Below are positions 32,030 to 40,824 of a DNA stretch of 47,654 bases, in pieces. This DNA is from Lacticaseibacillus sharpeae JCM 1186 = DSM 20505 (GTDB lineage: Bacteria; Bacillota; Bacilli; Lactobacillales; Lactobacillaceae). The first letter of the stretch is position 1. Each line of letters starts with the position of its first letter. The DNA lies in NCBI RefSeq assembly GCF_001436225.1, contig NZ_AYYO01000001.1, positions 1 to 47,654 of the forward strand, read 5' to 3'. The position numbers and the translations under genes are program-made. The notes below the pieces were generated by a model. The model saw only the letters and a program-made list of their open reading frames with translations. It was not told where the DNA came from and made no database searches.

Positions 32030-33151
32030 ATGGACGAGCAGCAGCAGAATAGTCAACAGCAGAATGGACTACTAGCACGAGGAATGGCGGCTGGTGGCAA
32101 GGCCGTTGCTCGCTTGCTGCGGTGGATCCTATCACTACTAGTTTCATGGCTTGGTGTTGGTTTAACTTGCGGGTTAATTCTGATTTCACTCATGGCCGTG
32201 TTCTTTGGCGCGGTTCTCAGCAATGACGATGGTGGTTCGTCAGATAACTTCATCGTCGTTGCTGGCGAGTGGAACATGACCAGTCAGGGTTACGACCAAG
32301 CAAAGTTTGAGGCGGCTTGGAAGAAGTATTTCAGTCGCGGCGTGTTAGCTGATTCGATCGGTGACACGATTTCGACGGCGAAGAAGTACCAGGTTAGTCC
32401 CGCACTGATTGCAGCGATTATGGGTAACGAGTCCGGTTGGGGGACGAGCCGCGCTATCCGGGAAAAGAACAACCCATCCGGACAAATGCGCGGGTCAACA
32501 ATCCTCCCGTTCTCGTCTCTGTCGGCCGGCATCGATGCCACGGGCAAGACGTTGCACAATCTTATCTACAAGAACGGACTGACAACACTCGATCGTCTCG
32601 GGAGTGCGTATGCACCTGTTGGCGCCAGCAATGATCCCAACAACATGAATGCTGGGTGGATTCCTACCGTCCGTGGGTTCCTGACTACGTTTGGTTTTCT
32701 GAACACGGTTAGTGCCGGCGGCGGGGGCGGCGGTAGTGGTAAGATGCCAAGCATTGCCGCCACGCAGCTCGGTAACACCGGGGGCGACAAGTTCTGGTCA
32801 TACATGGGTTTTAGTTCGCACGTCGAGTGGTGCGCCTGTTTTGTGTCTTGGGTAGCGCACCAAGCGGGTATGGACAATCAGATTCCCCACACCGCAAGTA
32901 CAGTTGTCGGGGTAGCCTGGTTCAAGAAGCACAACGAATGGCACGCTCCCGATGGATACACTCCGAAGTCGGGTGACATCATCTACTACGACTGGACCGG
33001 AACCAGAAGCGGGGCAATGCACGTCGGGATTGTTGAATCTGCCGACACAAGCAAGGTATACACAATAGAAGGAAACACGAGCAACATGGTCGCACGGAAA
33101 GTACGCACACGTAGCTCGCGGGAAATTTTGGGCTATGGTAGCCCACGGTAA
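32030..33151 (+). CDS. VirB1-like cell wall hydrolase: lysozyme-like domain plus CHAP (373 aa)
   Basis: The ATG at 32030 is chosen; an upstream GTG lies in the same frame. A single membrane helix at ~33-62 is followed by a glucosaminidase/transglycosylase-like domain (ALIAAIMGNESGWGTS, Glu134 probable catalytic acid; KNNPSGQMRG). A Gly-rich linker at ~229-237 leads to a CHAP domain with Cys268 (EWCACFVSW), His331 (GAMHVGIV) and TIEGNTS. It opens the peptidoglycan locally for the conjugation channel, as TrsG/TcpG/VirB1 proteins do. Confidence 0.88.
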   Translation: MDEQQQNSQQQNGLLARGMAAGGKAVARLLRWILSLLVSWLGVGLTCGLILISLMAVFFGAVLSNDDGGSSDNFIVVAGEWNMTSQGYDQAKFEAAWKKYFSRGVLADSIGDTISTAKKYQVSPALIAAIMGNESGWGTSRAIREKNNPSGQMRGSTILPFSSLSAGIDATGKTLHNLIYKNGLTTLDRLGSAYAPVGASNDPNNMNAGWIPTVRGFLTTFGFLNTVSAGGGGGGSGKMPSIAATQLGNTGGDKFWSYMGFSSHVEWCACFVSWVAHQAGMDNQIPHTASTVVGVAWFKKHNEWHAPDGYTPKSGDIIYYDWTGTRSGAMHVGIVESADTSKVYTIEGNTSNMVARKVRTRSSREILGYGSPR

Positions 33152-33162
33152 AGGAGACTTGT

Positions 33163-33399
33163 ATGATGGAACATCACACGATTGTCTTGCAGTGGTCGGA
33201 CGATATTGGGCCGGAAGAACTGCAGGCGGAAGTGAGTCAAATGATGAACAATATCAACGTCATGTACCCGAAGTCGCGCATGGCGATGTATGAACTTGAC
33301 GCCTTGGGACAAAACAATTTGGAGACGGCGTTACCCGCTGTCGCTAAAAGTGTGCCCTGGGTTAAGCACGAAGATGGAGCGGAGGTTGAACAAAATTGA
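33163..33399 (+). CDS. Hypothetical T4SS-associated protein (78 aa)
   Basis: AAGGAGA precedes the ATGATG start, 11 bases after the hydrolase gene. It is soluble, with no signal peptide, and has an alternating helix/strand pattern (LQWSDDIGPEELQAEVSQMM). It overlaps the next TTG-started gene by four bases. No family was recognised; a cytoplasmic accessory factor is likely from position. Confidence 0.5.
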   Translation: MMEHHTIVLQWSDDIGPEELQAEVSQMMNNINVMYPKSRMAMYELDALGQNNLETALPAVAKSVPWVKHEDGAEVEQN

Positions 33400-34016
33400 G
33401 AGTAGAAGTTGGAACAAAGGTCGCGATTGCGTGGGCTGCAGCAGCTACTATCGCGGCTGGAGGACTTGGCTACATGTACCTGCAGGAGAGTAGCGCAAGC
33501 GAACCAGTCACCAAGACGCGAGTGATCAAGCTCAAGGACGAGAGCAACTCAACGTCCACTACGAGCAAGACCAGCACAGTGAGTGGGGACGCGCTTGTTG
33601 CGCTTCAGCAGAAGCAGCACGACGCAATCATGCTGAAGAACGCCAAACAGTTCGCTAAGTTGTCCTACACCTACTACAAGGATTTGGACAAAAAGCGGTC
33701 TGATTATTTGAAGGTGGCCACGCTTGGTCAGACCGAGCGAATCATTCCGACAAACATGTCGGATGAGGAAAAAGAGAACAACACCTTCAGTCCATACACC
33801 ACCCAGTGGCGATTGATGGAGGGCTATGTCCTTCCAGGTACCGGAACTAATCGTAAAGTGATGGTGCGGTTCACGTTCACGCTGGCTATGGATACGGAAC
33901 ATGAAGTCCACGATGTCGCTTACCTTTGCGAAATGAAGGGGACGAAGGTAAACACCTTCCGACAGTACACCGGTGAAGAAGAGAAGTACGTACCTGGTAA
34001 AACAGCGGATCAATAA
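33396..34016 (+). CDS. Membrane-anchored extracytoplasmic T4SS protein (206 aa)
   Basis: A TTG start overlaps the previous stop, with GGAGG upstream. One N-terminal helix (~9-27) is followed by a Ser/Thr linker and an external domain of ~150 residues (LVALQQKQHDAIMLKNAKQF, WRLMEGYVLPGTG, VMVRFTFTLAMD). A bitopic protein with an NTF2-like-sized outer domain in this position is often VirB8/TcpC-like, but no diagnostic motif was seen. Probable channel component. Confidence 0.5.
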   Translation: MRVEVGTKVAIAWAAAATIAAGGLGYMYLQESSASEPVTKTRVIKLKDESNSTSTTSKTSTVSGDALVALQQKQHDAIMLKNAKQFAKLSYTYYKDLDKKRSDYLKVATLGQTERIIPTNMSDEEKENNTFSPYTTQWRLMEGYVLPGTGTNRKVMVRFTFTLAMDTEHEVHDVAYLCEMKGTKVNTFRQYTGEEEKYVPGKTADQ

Positions 34017-34034
34017 GAAGAGGTGAGATGAACT

Positions 34035-34844
34035 ATGGCGCTAGTTGGTAACGACCTGCACCTTGATCGAAGAAACAAGGTGTCGCGGAAATACAAAATT
34101 AGTGCACTGGTTTGTGGACTAGGAGCGGTAGTGTTGCTACTGCTCTTTTTTATTTGGCCGCAATCGAATGCGCAAAAGCAGCTCACAAGCGGTGGCACTT
34201 TTGAACAGGGCAACCGCACTTTCGAGTACGTAAGCAGCGTCAATTACCCTAATCAAAAGTCCACCGTGCTCTACGTATACATGACCAAGGATGACGTCCA
34301 GTCATCTGAACCGGACAAGCAAATTGAAGCTGCAGTGTCCTTGAAGGGTACAACAAAGTCGAAGATTAAGTCACAAGTCATTCAAGTTACGGATGACTTT
34401 TTTGTTATCCGGATCCCCAAACTGATGACTGGGGAAACCGTTTGGCTGAAGATGGGGTATCACAATGAGGTATTTGGTCAGTACAGTTCGTTCTCGTCGA
34501 GATCGCTGATGGTCACTAAGAAGACCTCGAATACTCGGCTGAATGACGCCGAGTACATCAACGAATATTACCGGTCACTTGTCCTAGTGCAGTCCAAAAA
34601 AGTTGCTAAGCGGAAGTCTAAGTTGGCAAAACTGGAGGCTAAGCTCGACCAAACTGAGGCGACCTACCGTCGCCAAAAGAAAACTACGAAGCTCTTGGCG
34701 GGGTCACAGCGTGACGATGCGAAAGAGAATGCGGACACAACTAAGTCCACGATTGATGATCTAAACGAGCAAATTGCGGACGCCAAAAGATCATTAAAGA
34801 ACGCCCAAAAAATCCAAAGCGATTATCAAGCGAAAATTCGGTGA
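34035..34844 (+). CDS. Membrane-anchored protein with C-terminal coiled coil (269 aa)
   Basis: AGGTGAG precedes the ATG. One membrane helix (~26-44, LVCGLGAVVLLLLFFIW) is followed by an external beta-rich domain (~60-165) and a long charged coiled coil (~185-269). It is the last + strand gene before the hairpin-rich intergenic region. Possible late T4SS or surface component; no family was recognised. Confidence 0.5.
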   Translation: MALVGNDLHLDRRNKVSRKYKISALVCGLGAVVLLLLFFIWPQSNAQKQLTSGGTFEQGNRTFEYVSSVNYPNQKSTVLYVYMTKDDVQSSEPDKQIEAAVSLKGTTKSKIKSQVIQVTDDFFVIRIPKLMTGETVWLKMGYHNEVFGQYSSFSSRSLMVTKKTSNTRLNDAEYINEYYRSLVLVQSKKVAKRKSKLAKLEAKLDQTEATYRRQKKTTKLLAGSQRDDAKENADTTKSTIDDLNEQIADAKRSLKNAQKIQSDYQAKIR

Positions 34845-34857
34845 CCAGTGAGGTCAG

Positions 34858-35110
34858 AAAAGGGGTGTCCCATGTCGGGACAAAGTGGCCCCACCGTGGG
34901 ACACCAAAAATCCAAAAGTGTCCCGCGATGGGACACCGAATTGCTACATCAAGGTTTTTGCACGTCCCACTGTGGGACACGACGAAAAAATAGTGTCCCA
35001 AAAGTGTCCCAAACCGCCTCGAAGAGGCGGCTACAGAAACCCAACCGCACTGCGGTTTCCGTCCATTTGGACGGCAGGTTTCCCTTATGCCCTTTCCATT
35101 ATTTGAGTGT
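34858..35110. other. Candidate oriT / relaxosome-binding region
   Basis: Eight GTGTCCC-type half-sites in both orientations lie in ~150 bp (for example 34865, 34897, 34918, 34929, 34964, 34973, 34993, 35004). Three perfect hairpins follow: CCGCCTC/GAGGCGG (35014-35030), AACCGCA/TGCGGTT (35043-35057) and CCGTCCA/TGGACGG (35059-35074). No gene fits here. Its place between the T4SS operon and the relaxase genes, and its density of repeats, make it the best oriT candidate. The nick site is not assigned. Confidence 0.6.
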
Positions 35111-35221
35111 TTTTTTGGATTTTCGCTCATGTAAAAAAATGCCGTATCACATCGGCAAAAAATGGCGGCACCAAAAGTGATCTAAATAACGCCGCTTTGA
35201 AATAGTAAGGAGAGTGATTAG

Positions 35222-35473
35222 ATGCAAAAGACGCAGCGTGTAGAACTCAAGACAGTGCCAAGTGCGGACATCGCCATCATTGATGAGCGTGCGGCCGCGA
35301 AAAGCAAGACACGTTCAGCATATATTACTGAGCTCATTCACCAGCACTGTGTGAACCTGTACGTGAGTCCTGAACTTCAGAATTTCGCGGAGTTGGCACA
35401 GAAAAATGTGGAAGTAATCGAACAGAACACAGCCGTCATCGACGAGCTTAATCAAGTTCTAGGAGGAAAATAG
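35222..35473 (+). CDS. Ribbon-helix-helix-like relaxosome accessory protein (83 aa)
   Basis: The N-terminal strand (QRVELKTVPSADIAII) and two helices (DERAAAKSKTRSAYITELIHQH) fit an RHH DNA-binding fold, followed by a helical oligomerisation tail. AAGGAGAG precedes the ATG. It starts just after the repeat-rich region and precedes a second small protein and the relaxase. It probably binds the GTGTCCC sites, assisting nicking and repressing the mob genes. Confidence 0.62.
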   Translation: MQKTQRVELKTVPSADIAIIDERAAAKSKTRSAYITELIHQHCVNLYVSPELQNFAELAQKNVEVIEQNTAVIDELNQVLGGK

Positions 35474-35474
35474 A

Positions 35475-35855
35475 ATGGAAAAACTACGCAAGCGAATTTA
35501 TTTGTCGGAAGAAAAGTGGGCCGCACTGGATGACATCGGTGCTGAACTTGGTCTTGGTAACGCGACTGAAGTAGTCGATTACTTGATTGGTGAACACAAC
35601 AACAGTGGGGAATTGGCGTCAGCAAGAAAGATGAATGTGCGCCTGGGCCAGGTCGATAAGAACGTGCAGGTGCTCGTTCAGCTCGCCAATGGGTTACTCA
35701 CAAATTATGGATTGGATGCTTTGCCGCTCAGCCAGAACTTCGAAAATCCGTCACTGACTGAGTCACGTAAGATTGTGGATGCTCAAATCCACACGGCGCA
35801 AGTTGTAAAGGCAACGAACGAAATGCGCCGTCATCGGAAGGTTAGTGATGATTAA
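35475..35855 (+). CDS. MobC-like relaxase accessory protein (126 aa)
   Basis: It begins one base after the previous stop, with AGGAGG ahead of the start codon. The N-terminal MEKLRKRIYLSEEKWAALDDIG is another RHH-type start, and the middle (LASARKMNVRLGQVDKNVQVLVQL) recalls MobC helices. It shares its last base with the relaxase ATG. Likely part of the relaxosome at the adjacent oriT candidate. Confidence 0.6.
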   Translation: MEKLRKRIYLSEEKWAALDDIGAELGLGNATEVVDYLIGEHNNSGELASARKMNVRLGQVDKNVQVLVQLANGLLTNYGLDALPLSQNFENPSLTESRKIVDAQIHTAQVVKATNEMRRHRKVSDD

Positions 35856-37156
35856 TGGAACACGCAGCGGGTTCCCCGGGTATCGTTTCGGTCACTCATT
35901 TTAAGCAAGCGTCGAACAAAAAGTTTGGCGACTACGTAAAGTACATTGATCGGGACGACGCGACTCGGGTCAAATACTTCAACAAATGGAACTTCGTTGA
36001 ACGCGATGGGTACAACGAGTACATGGGTAATCCGGAAAAATCGACCGGCCTTTTCGCTTCGTTCTCTGACCACTTGGGTAAGGATGAGCGGCACAAGGTT
36101 GCGCTCGAATTTGGAAAAGCGCAAAAAGCCGGCAGCAATATGTGGCAGACGGTGGTTAGTTTCGACAACCCGTTCCTCGAAAAGTACGGTCTGTACAACT
36201 CAAAGACGGACGTTTTGGACGAAGAAAAAATTCGCGCGGCGACCCGGATAGCGATGGAGGAGATGCTCAAGCGGGAGGGTATGAGTAGCTCCGCGCTGTG
36301 GACCGCAGCCATCCATCGCAATACTGATAACATTCATGTGCACATTGCAACGGTTGAACCGGTACCGAGTCGCCCGCTCCAGCCGTTCAATGATCCCGAC
36401 ACACACGAAAAGTATTGGGCCCGCCGGGGGAGCTTTAAGCCCTCGACGTTCTCCGCATTCAAGTCAAAATTTGCAAATCAAATTCTGGAGCGTGACCAGG
36501 AACTCGCAAAAATTAGTACGTTGATTCGTGATCGGATGCCGCCCGACACAAAACTTTGGCGCGCTGCTCCGACCGTACAAATGAATTTGCTGTACCAAGA
36601 GATTTACAAAAAGCTCCCCCGCAACAAACAGCTTTGGCGATATAACGACAATGCAATGAAGGAATTTCGCCCTGAGATTGACCGGCTTACTTCTATATAT
36701 ATGGAGAAATACAAGCCAGTTGAGCTTGCCGAATTTCGCAAGGCAGTCGCTGAAGAAGTAGAAGTACGTCGCGATGTTTACGGTACTGGGCAAGAGGGGA
36801 AGGAGTTAGGGCGTTACGAAGACTATGCCGATAACAAATTCCACGAGTTGCAGGCACGCATGGGGAACAGCGTTCTGGGTGACATGCGGAACTTTGATGC
36901 GGAACTAAAGGCGAAGTATCACGACAAAACGCCGGGCAAATTTGACGAGCGACTTGCTGAAGGCGGGTCCCCGCTGCACCAAACACTGGGACGCATGGGC
37001 GGGCTTAAACGCTTGCTCGCAACCGACATGAAGAACATGCGGCTCGCAAAACAGCAGCATAAGCGAATGGAACGAGAGGCTGAGCAGGAACAAGAGGCAC
37101 TCGAAGCGAATACTGAGACAAAACAAAATCAGCAACAAGGACTGGAGCGCGGTTAA
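35855..37156 (+). CDS. MobL/MobP-family conjugative relaxase (433 aa)
   Basis: An N-terminal Tyr cluster (FGDYVKYIDR, Tyr27/Tyr30) is a typical nicking-tyrosine region of MobL proteins. The metal-binding motif HRNTDNIHVHI (His154, Asp158, His161, His163) is the HUH-type signature. The region PSTFSAFKSKFANQILERD and the Arg/Lys/Gln-rich coiled-coil C-terminus are usual for the family. The start overlaps the previous stop. It nicks oriT, stays covalently bound and is carried to the recipient through VirD4. Confidence 0.87.
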   Translation: MEHAAGSPGIVSVTHFKQASNKKFGDYVKYIDRDDATRVKYFNKWNFVERDGYNEYMGNPEKSTGLFASFSDHLGKDERHKVALEFGKAQKAGSNMWQTVVSFDNPFLEKYGLYNSKTDVLDEEKIRAATRIAMEEMLKREGMSSSALWTAAIHRNTDNIHVHIATVEPVPSRPLQPFNDPDTHEKYWARRGSFKPSTFSAFKSKFANQILERDQELAKISTLIRDRMPPDTKLWRAAPTVQMNLLYQEIYKKLPRNKQLWRYNDNAMKEFRPEIDRLTSIYMEKYKPVELAEFRKAVAEEVEVRRDVYGTGQEGKELGRYEDYADNKFHELQARMGNSVLGDMRNFDAELKAKYHDKTPGKFDERLAEGGSPLHQTLGRMGGLKRLLATDMKNMRLAKQQHKRMEREAEQEQEALEANTETKQNQQQGLERG

Positions 37157-37172
37157 TCTCGGCTCCTTTTTT
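37144..37172 (+). terminator. Weak terminator after relaxase gene
   Basis: GGAGC at 37144 and GGCTCC at 37160 enclose a loop of ~11 bases, followed by six T. The stem overlaps the relaxase stop codon. Confidence 0.5.
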
Positions 37173-37195
37173 GATGCCAAACTGAGGTGAGAATA

Positions 37196-39796
37196 ATGGC
37201 AGATAATCAATGGCCGAGTGATCGGCCGCTGTACTATACAGCAAAAGCGGACGGTAAATTTTCGGCACGCGAGGGCAGTAGTGAGGATGCCAAGTTAGGT
37301 GCTGCAGTTTACCTGACAACTAGTCGGGACGCGGCAATGAAGGCCATGCGTAAAGGGGGGCACGTCTATCAGGTCGATACATCGAAATTGACGGGCGCAC
37401 TTTACGGCAATCAGGTGAATTTCACTGAGCAGGAACTGACCAACATCGTGCAAAGTGTGCTCATCCAAGAACGTGCGGATGGGTCCACAGCGTTACTTGA
37501 GGCCAACGAATTACATGGTGATGACCTGGGCACTGACGCTAACACGATTGCTAAGAACCTGATGAAGGGTGCAACGTCGGATACCGAAATCGTCAAGGAG
37601 TTGCAGCAATCCGCGGGAGGTGATTCCAAGTCTGCGGAATACGTGACACACGCATTGAACCGCGCCGGGCGTATTTGGTCCGGCACCGTAACGGATAAGG
37701 CGATTGAGGTCGCTGTTTATGATCCAAAAAATCTCTCGATTGATGAAGACCTTACCCGGCAAGTCGCAGCTAACCGTGAGCACAAGAAGCAGCAAGGACA
37801 CCGCCGGTTGACGGATGATGAAATCTTCACGGCGCGCAACGCGTCACTACTTGAGCTTGCTGACAAGCTAGGTATGCAGATGGTAGAGGACGGTGGAATG
37901 TATCGGTGGGCCGAACATGACGCCCTCGTGGTCAACCCAAAAGTTAATCTGTGGATTTGGAATGGTCGCGGTCTGGGTGGCGGGCCGATTGAATTAGTGA
38001 AAAACTTCAGTGACGCGGACAGTTTTACAAAGGCAGTTCGCTTTATCCTGGACGAAAATGTATCGCAAGCAGTCTACGAAGAAAAGGAACGTCTTCCTTA
38101 CGAAAATCGAATTAAGGTTGCTGACGATTTTTCCCAAGCTCGCCAGTACCTGGTCGGGGCCCGGGGACTGAACGGCACCCTGATCGATGCGCTGCACAAG
38201 AAAGGTTACATCCAACAGAACCAGTATGGGGACGTTGTTTTTCAGTGGGCCAAGTCGGGCAAAACTGTGGGTGCTTCAATTCAGGGCACTACGATTGACT
38301 ATAAGCGTTATGGCAAGCGCGGTACTTTTAAGCACATTGCAAAGGATTCAGAGCAGAACTTTGGCTTTAACTTTTCGATTGGGCAACCGAACCGACTTTA
38401 CATTTTTGAAGCGCCAATCGACGCACTGAGCTACTGGTCAACGCACCCTGATATGGAGAATGCGATGTTTGCGGCGGTTGATGGACTCAAGGAGAAGTCG
38501 GTCTATGAGATGACTGACTACATGCTGCAGTCCAAGGGAGTCTCCCCGGATGCAGTTTATCTGGGCGTTGATAATGATCACGCCGGCCGCTCGCTGGTGG
38601 ATAAAATGGAGCTGGCGAGTTATGTAAGTGCTGATGGTCAAGCGGTGCACTTTAAAGCTAACGTCCCTGATGACAATGCTATTAGTCAGGGCGTGCAAAA
38701 GAAGCTCGCTGCGGTTGCTGAAGAAGCGGGAATTACGTGGACCAAACTTGCGGCAGCCGAGAAGGTGGAGACGAACTTTGACGCGCAGCACCGGCACGGT
38801 AATGGCCTAGGATTTGCGGCTAAGTTGACCGCTGTGCTAGATGAACCGTTCGATTACGAGCAGGGACTGTGGCAGTCGGCCGACGCAATCGCGCGGGCCA
38901 CGACCGGAGTTAAGACCGACTGGGTAGAGTACGTGCGGACGGTGACCGACGGCGCGTCACTCGATACGCTGCAGGATGTGGCGCACAAACTGGAGTATTA
39001 CGACAAGCAGTACCAGATGCGTGAGTATCGTCCCGTGCGGTTCTTCGTCAAAGACTGGAACGAACGCCTGAAGACGGAAACGAGTATGCCACTACTGAAG
39101 CAGTTGCAGTCTTACAAGTATCGCTACAATGACAAGGAACTGGAGCTTGCACAGGTGCCCGGGGCCGAGAAGCGGAGCTTTGCACTTCGGCCCGTCAATG
39201 AACCAAACGGCGAGCTATTCTTTGAGTCGAACGACCCGCAGCAGTTGGTTTACATGATGCGCCACTACGGCGTGAAGGCAATCGACGTGCAGGACCGGCA
39301 GCAGGCAGCTACGCAGGAAGTTGCAGTGCCGCGATTGACCGCGCCGTTTGGATCCGACGAAGGTAGGGCGGAGTTGAAGACAGCGAAGGCATTTTGGAAT
39401 AGTGTACTGAAGACCGGGAAAGAGTTTGAAGTGTTGGCAGTTAGTGAGAAGACTGGGAAGGAGCGCACCGTAGCGACACTGACAAAATCGGCACGCAAAG
39501 CGAACCTGGTACAGCTAACTCAATACAATCCAGATGGCCAGCCTTGGACGCATATCTCGATTGAAAAGAATGACTTGGTGACTCAACAAGGCGACTTCAA
39601 CAAGCTACTGAGTGCGATGCCGGCAGGCGATGAGTCGGCAAGCATGACGGTAAAACTGGGAGAAGCTAACTCGCTGGATCTTAGTGTTGCCCGACCGCAA
39701 GCGACAGAACAGCAGGCACAAGCCGCTGCACCTAAGCCAGCGGTTAAGGTGGCCCGAGCGCACCGCTCCATGTCGATGGGGCTAGGTCGCAGCTGA
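37196..39796 (+). CDS. Toprim/primase-like protein with extra N-terminal domain (866 aa)
   Basis: The ATG at 37196 follows GAGGTGA. Residues ~1-180 form an unusual module (GAAVYLTTSRDAAMKAM, then IEVAVYDPKNLSI) that recalls the toxin-like or ADP-ribosyltransferase-like domains of polyvalent phage proteins; this is only a resemblance. Residues ~230-300 match the DUF3991/primase zinc-binding region (RWAEHDALVVNP, GRGLGGGPIELV). A Toprim core lies at ~430-470 (AVDGLKEK, YLGVDNDHAGR). The last 350 residues are helical, ending RAHRSMSMGLGRS. Probably a conjugative primase transferred with the relaxase. Confidence 0.7.
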   Translation: MADNQWPSDRPLYYTAKADGKFSAREGSSEDAKLGAAVYLTTSRDAAMKAMRKGGHVYQVDTSKLTGALYGNQVNFTEQELTNIVQSVLIQERADGSTALLEANELHGDDLGTDANTIAKNLMKGATSDTEIVKELQQSAGGDSKSAEYVTHALNRAGRIWSGTVTDKAIEVAVYDPKNLSIDEDLTRQVAANREHKKQQGHRRLTDDEIFTARNASLLELADKLGMQMVEDGGMYRWAEHDALVVNPKVNLWIWNGRGLGGGPIELVKNFSDADSFTKAVRFILDENVSQAVYEEKERLPYENRIKVADDFSQARQYLVGARGLNGTLIDALHKKGYIQQNQYGDVVFQWAKSGKTVGASIQGTTIDYKRYGKRGTFKHIAKDSEQNFGFNFSIGQPNRLYIFEAPIDALSYWSTHPDMENAMFAAVDGLKEKSVYEMTDYMLQSKGVSPDAVYLGVDNDHAGRSLVDKMELASYVSADGQAVHFKANVPDDNAISQGVQKKLAAVAEEAGITWTKLAAAEKVETNFDAQHRHGNGLGFAAKLTAVLDEPFDYEQGLWQSADAIARATTGVKTDWVEYVRTVTDGASLDTLQDVAHKLEYYDKQYQMREYRPVRFFVKDWNERLKTETSMPLLKQLQSYKYRYNDKELELAQVPGAEKRSFALRPVNEPNGELFFESNDPQQLVYMMRHYGVKAIDVQDRQQAATQEVAVPRLTAPFGSDEGRAELKTAKAFWNSVLKTGKEFEVLAVSEKTGKERTVATLTKSARKANLVQLTQYNPDGQPWTHISIEKNDLVTQQGDFNKLLSAMPAGDESASMTVKLGEANSLDLSVARPQATEQQAQAAAPKPAVKVARAHRSMSMGLGRS

Positions 39797-39801
39797 TGCG
39801 T

Positions 39802-39842
39802 AAGGGGGAGTACGTCCGTTGCGGCGTACTCCCCCTTTTTGA
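39802..39842. terminator. Strong terminator between primase and leading-region operon
   Basis: GGGGGAGTACG/CGTACTCCCCC with a short loop, followed by TTTTTT on the + strand. It separates the converging + strand primase gene from the - strand operon that ends at 39845. Confidence 0.85.
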
Positions 39843-39844
39843 GT

Positions 39845-40027
39845 TCAATGTTTGCGGGCCACGTGCCCGGATGGGTGGCACTCAAACCAAAGCTGGTAAG
39901 TGCCCTTGACTCCAAGAAACGTGATGATGCTGAGTAGAATCATGCCGGTGAACCGCGGTGCAAAGACGACGCCCACCATGAGCAGGCAACCTGTTACCAG
40001 CATAGACAGTGCAGTAATTATCTTCAT
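39845..40027 (-). CDS. Small membrane protein (60 aa)
   Basis: Two hydrophobic segments, at ~4-24 (ITALSMLVTGCLLMVGVVFAP) and 27-46, with a His-rich basic tail. It overlaps the RadC-like gene by four bases and is the last gene of the first - strand operon. Function unknown. Confidence 0.5.
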   Translation of the reverse strand: MKIITALSMLVTGCLLMVGVVFAPRFTGMILLSIITFLGVKGTYQLWFECHPSGHVARKH

Positions 40028-40515
40028 GATGCTACCCCCGTGTAGCCCGCTTCAATGAGCCGCTGGTCTAGTATGCTGGCGAACTTGCCTGTAGAACTGA
40101 TGATGATGTGGTCTACTACTTCGATGCCGAGCACCTGGCCCGCCTCGATGAGTACGTCTGTTGAGTGCAAATCCTCCGGTGACGGTTTAGTAGTTCCACC
40201 GGGGTGATTGTGGCCAACCAGAATCCGGGCCGCATTGCAGAGCAGTGCGGTTTGCATAATTTCGCGAGGGGAGAATTCCACGGCGTTTATGGTTCCGGAA
40301 AACATACGGCGATATGCGATTACTCGGTTCTGTGTATCCATGAATAGGGCCACCAGCGTTTCGCTGGCGTCGTCGTGGATGTAGCCGCTCAGCAGTTCTG
40401 CGGCGTCTTGTGTGTCCTGAAGTTCGATGCCACCTCCGTAGATGCCCGGTTGCACCCGTACGAGCTTCACGGTGAAAATCTGTTGTGTCTCGTCATTGAT
40501 GGTTACTTGAGTCAT
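40024..40515 (-). CDS. radC: RadC-like JAB/MPN-domain protein (163 aa)
   Basis: The start at 40515 (MTQVTIND...) follows a GTGGAGGAC site; longer in-frame starts lack one. It contains the JAMM-type motif HNHPGG (His102, His104) with Asp115 in PSPEDLHSTD, as in RadC family proteins of plasmids and phages. It is shorter than chromosomal RadC (~220 aa) because the N-terminal HhH region is missing. RadC-like proteins are common in accessory antirestriction clusters. It is the fifth gene of a six-gene operon (41765 to 39845). Confidence 0.82.
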   Translation of the reverse strand: MTQVTINDETQQIFTVKLVRVQPGIYGGGIELQDTQDAAELLSGYIHDDASETLVALFMDTQNRVIAYRRMFSGTINAVEFSPREIMQTALLCNAARILVGHNHPGGTTKPSPEDLHSTDVLIEAGQVLGIEVVDHIIISSTGKFASILDQRLIEAGYTGVAS

Positions 40516-40546
40516 GTTTTTAGTCCTCCACAATTTCATATTCAGG

Positions 40547-40813
40547 TTAGGTGACAAAACCACTGGTTGCCGAAGCCATGCCGAGCCGGATGACTCCTAG
40601 TGCGGTCAGTGCGTCGATGGCTTGGTCGCAGTTGTTGACGTCGGCCCAGAAGGTTGTCTGATCGCTAGGGTAGTGCATTGCACTCGGTATATTTACGCTG
40701 ATTACCTCTTCGTCTCCTTCTGGATCTCGCAGGATTAGTGCGGTGTTGCCATCGAAGTAGCTGCTGATTTTCAGTTCATTGTAGTGGTTGTAGATTAGAC
40801 TGCTGAGTTTCAT
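40547..40813 (-). CDS. DUF4313-like small protein (88 aa)
   Basis: AGGAGGC precedes the ATG. The pattern MKLSSLIYNHYNEL, YFDGNTALILRDPEG and ISVNIPSAM resembles DUF4313 proteins of mobile elements, which often lie beside antirestriction genes. Acidic, no membrane segment. It lies between the RadC-like gene and another small gene. Confidence 0.55.
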   Translation of the reverse strand: MKLSSLIYNHYNELKISSYFDGNTALILRDPEGDEEVISVNIPSAMHYPSDQTTFWADVNNCDQAIDALTALGVIRLGMASATSGFVT

Positions 40814-40824
40814 GATGTTGCCTC

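Noticed and set aside
34841-34857. TGACC/GGTCA hairpin after the 34035 gene considered as a terminator
   Set aside because: Only five pairs and no T run follow.
34865-35011. Repeated GTGTCCC sites considered as a CRISPR array
   Set aside because: Units are only 7-8 bp, in both orientations and with irregular spacing; there are no spacers and no cas genes.
34848-35180. 110-codon + strand frame across the repeat-rich region
   Set aside because: It reads through the GTGTCCC repeats and hairpins, has no good start site, and its composition follows the repeats.
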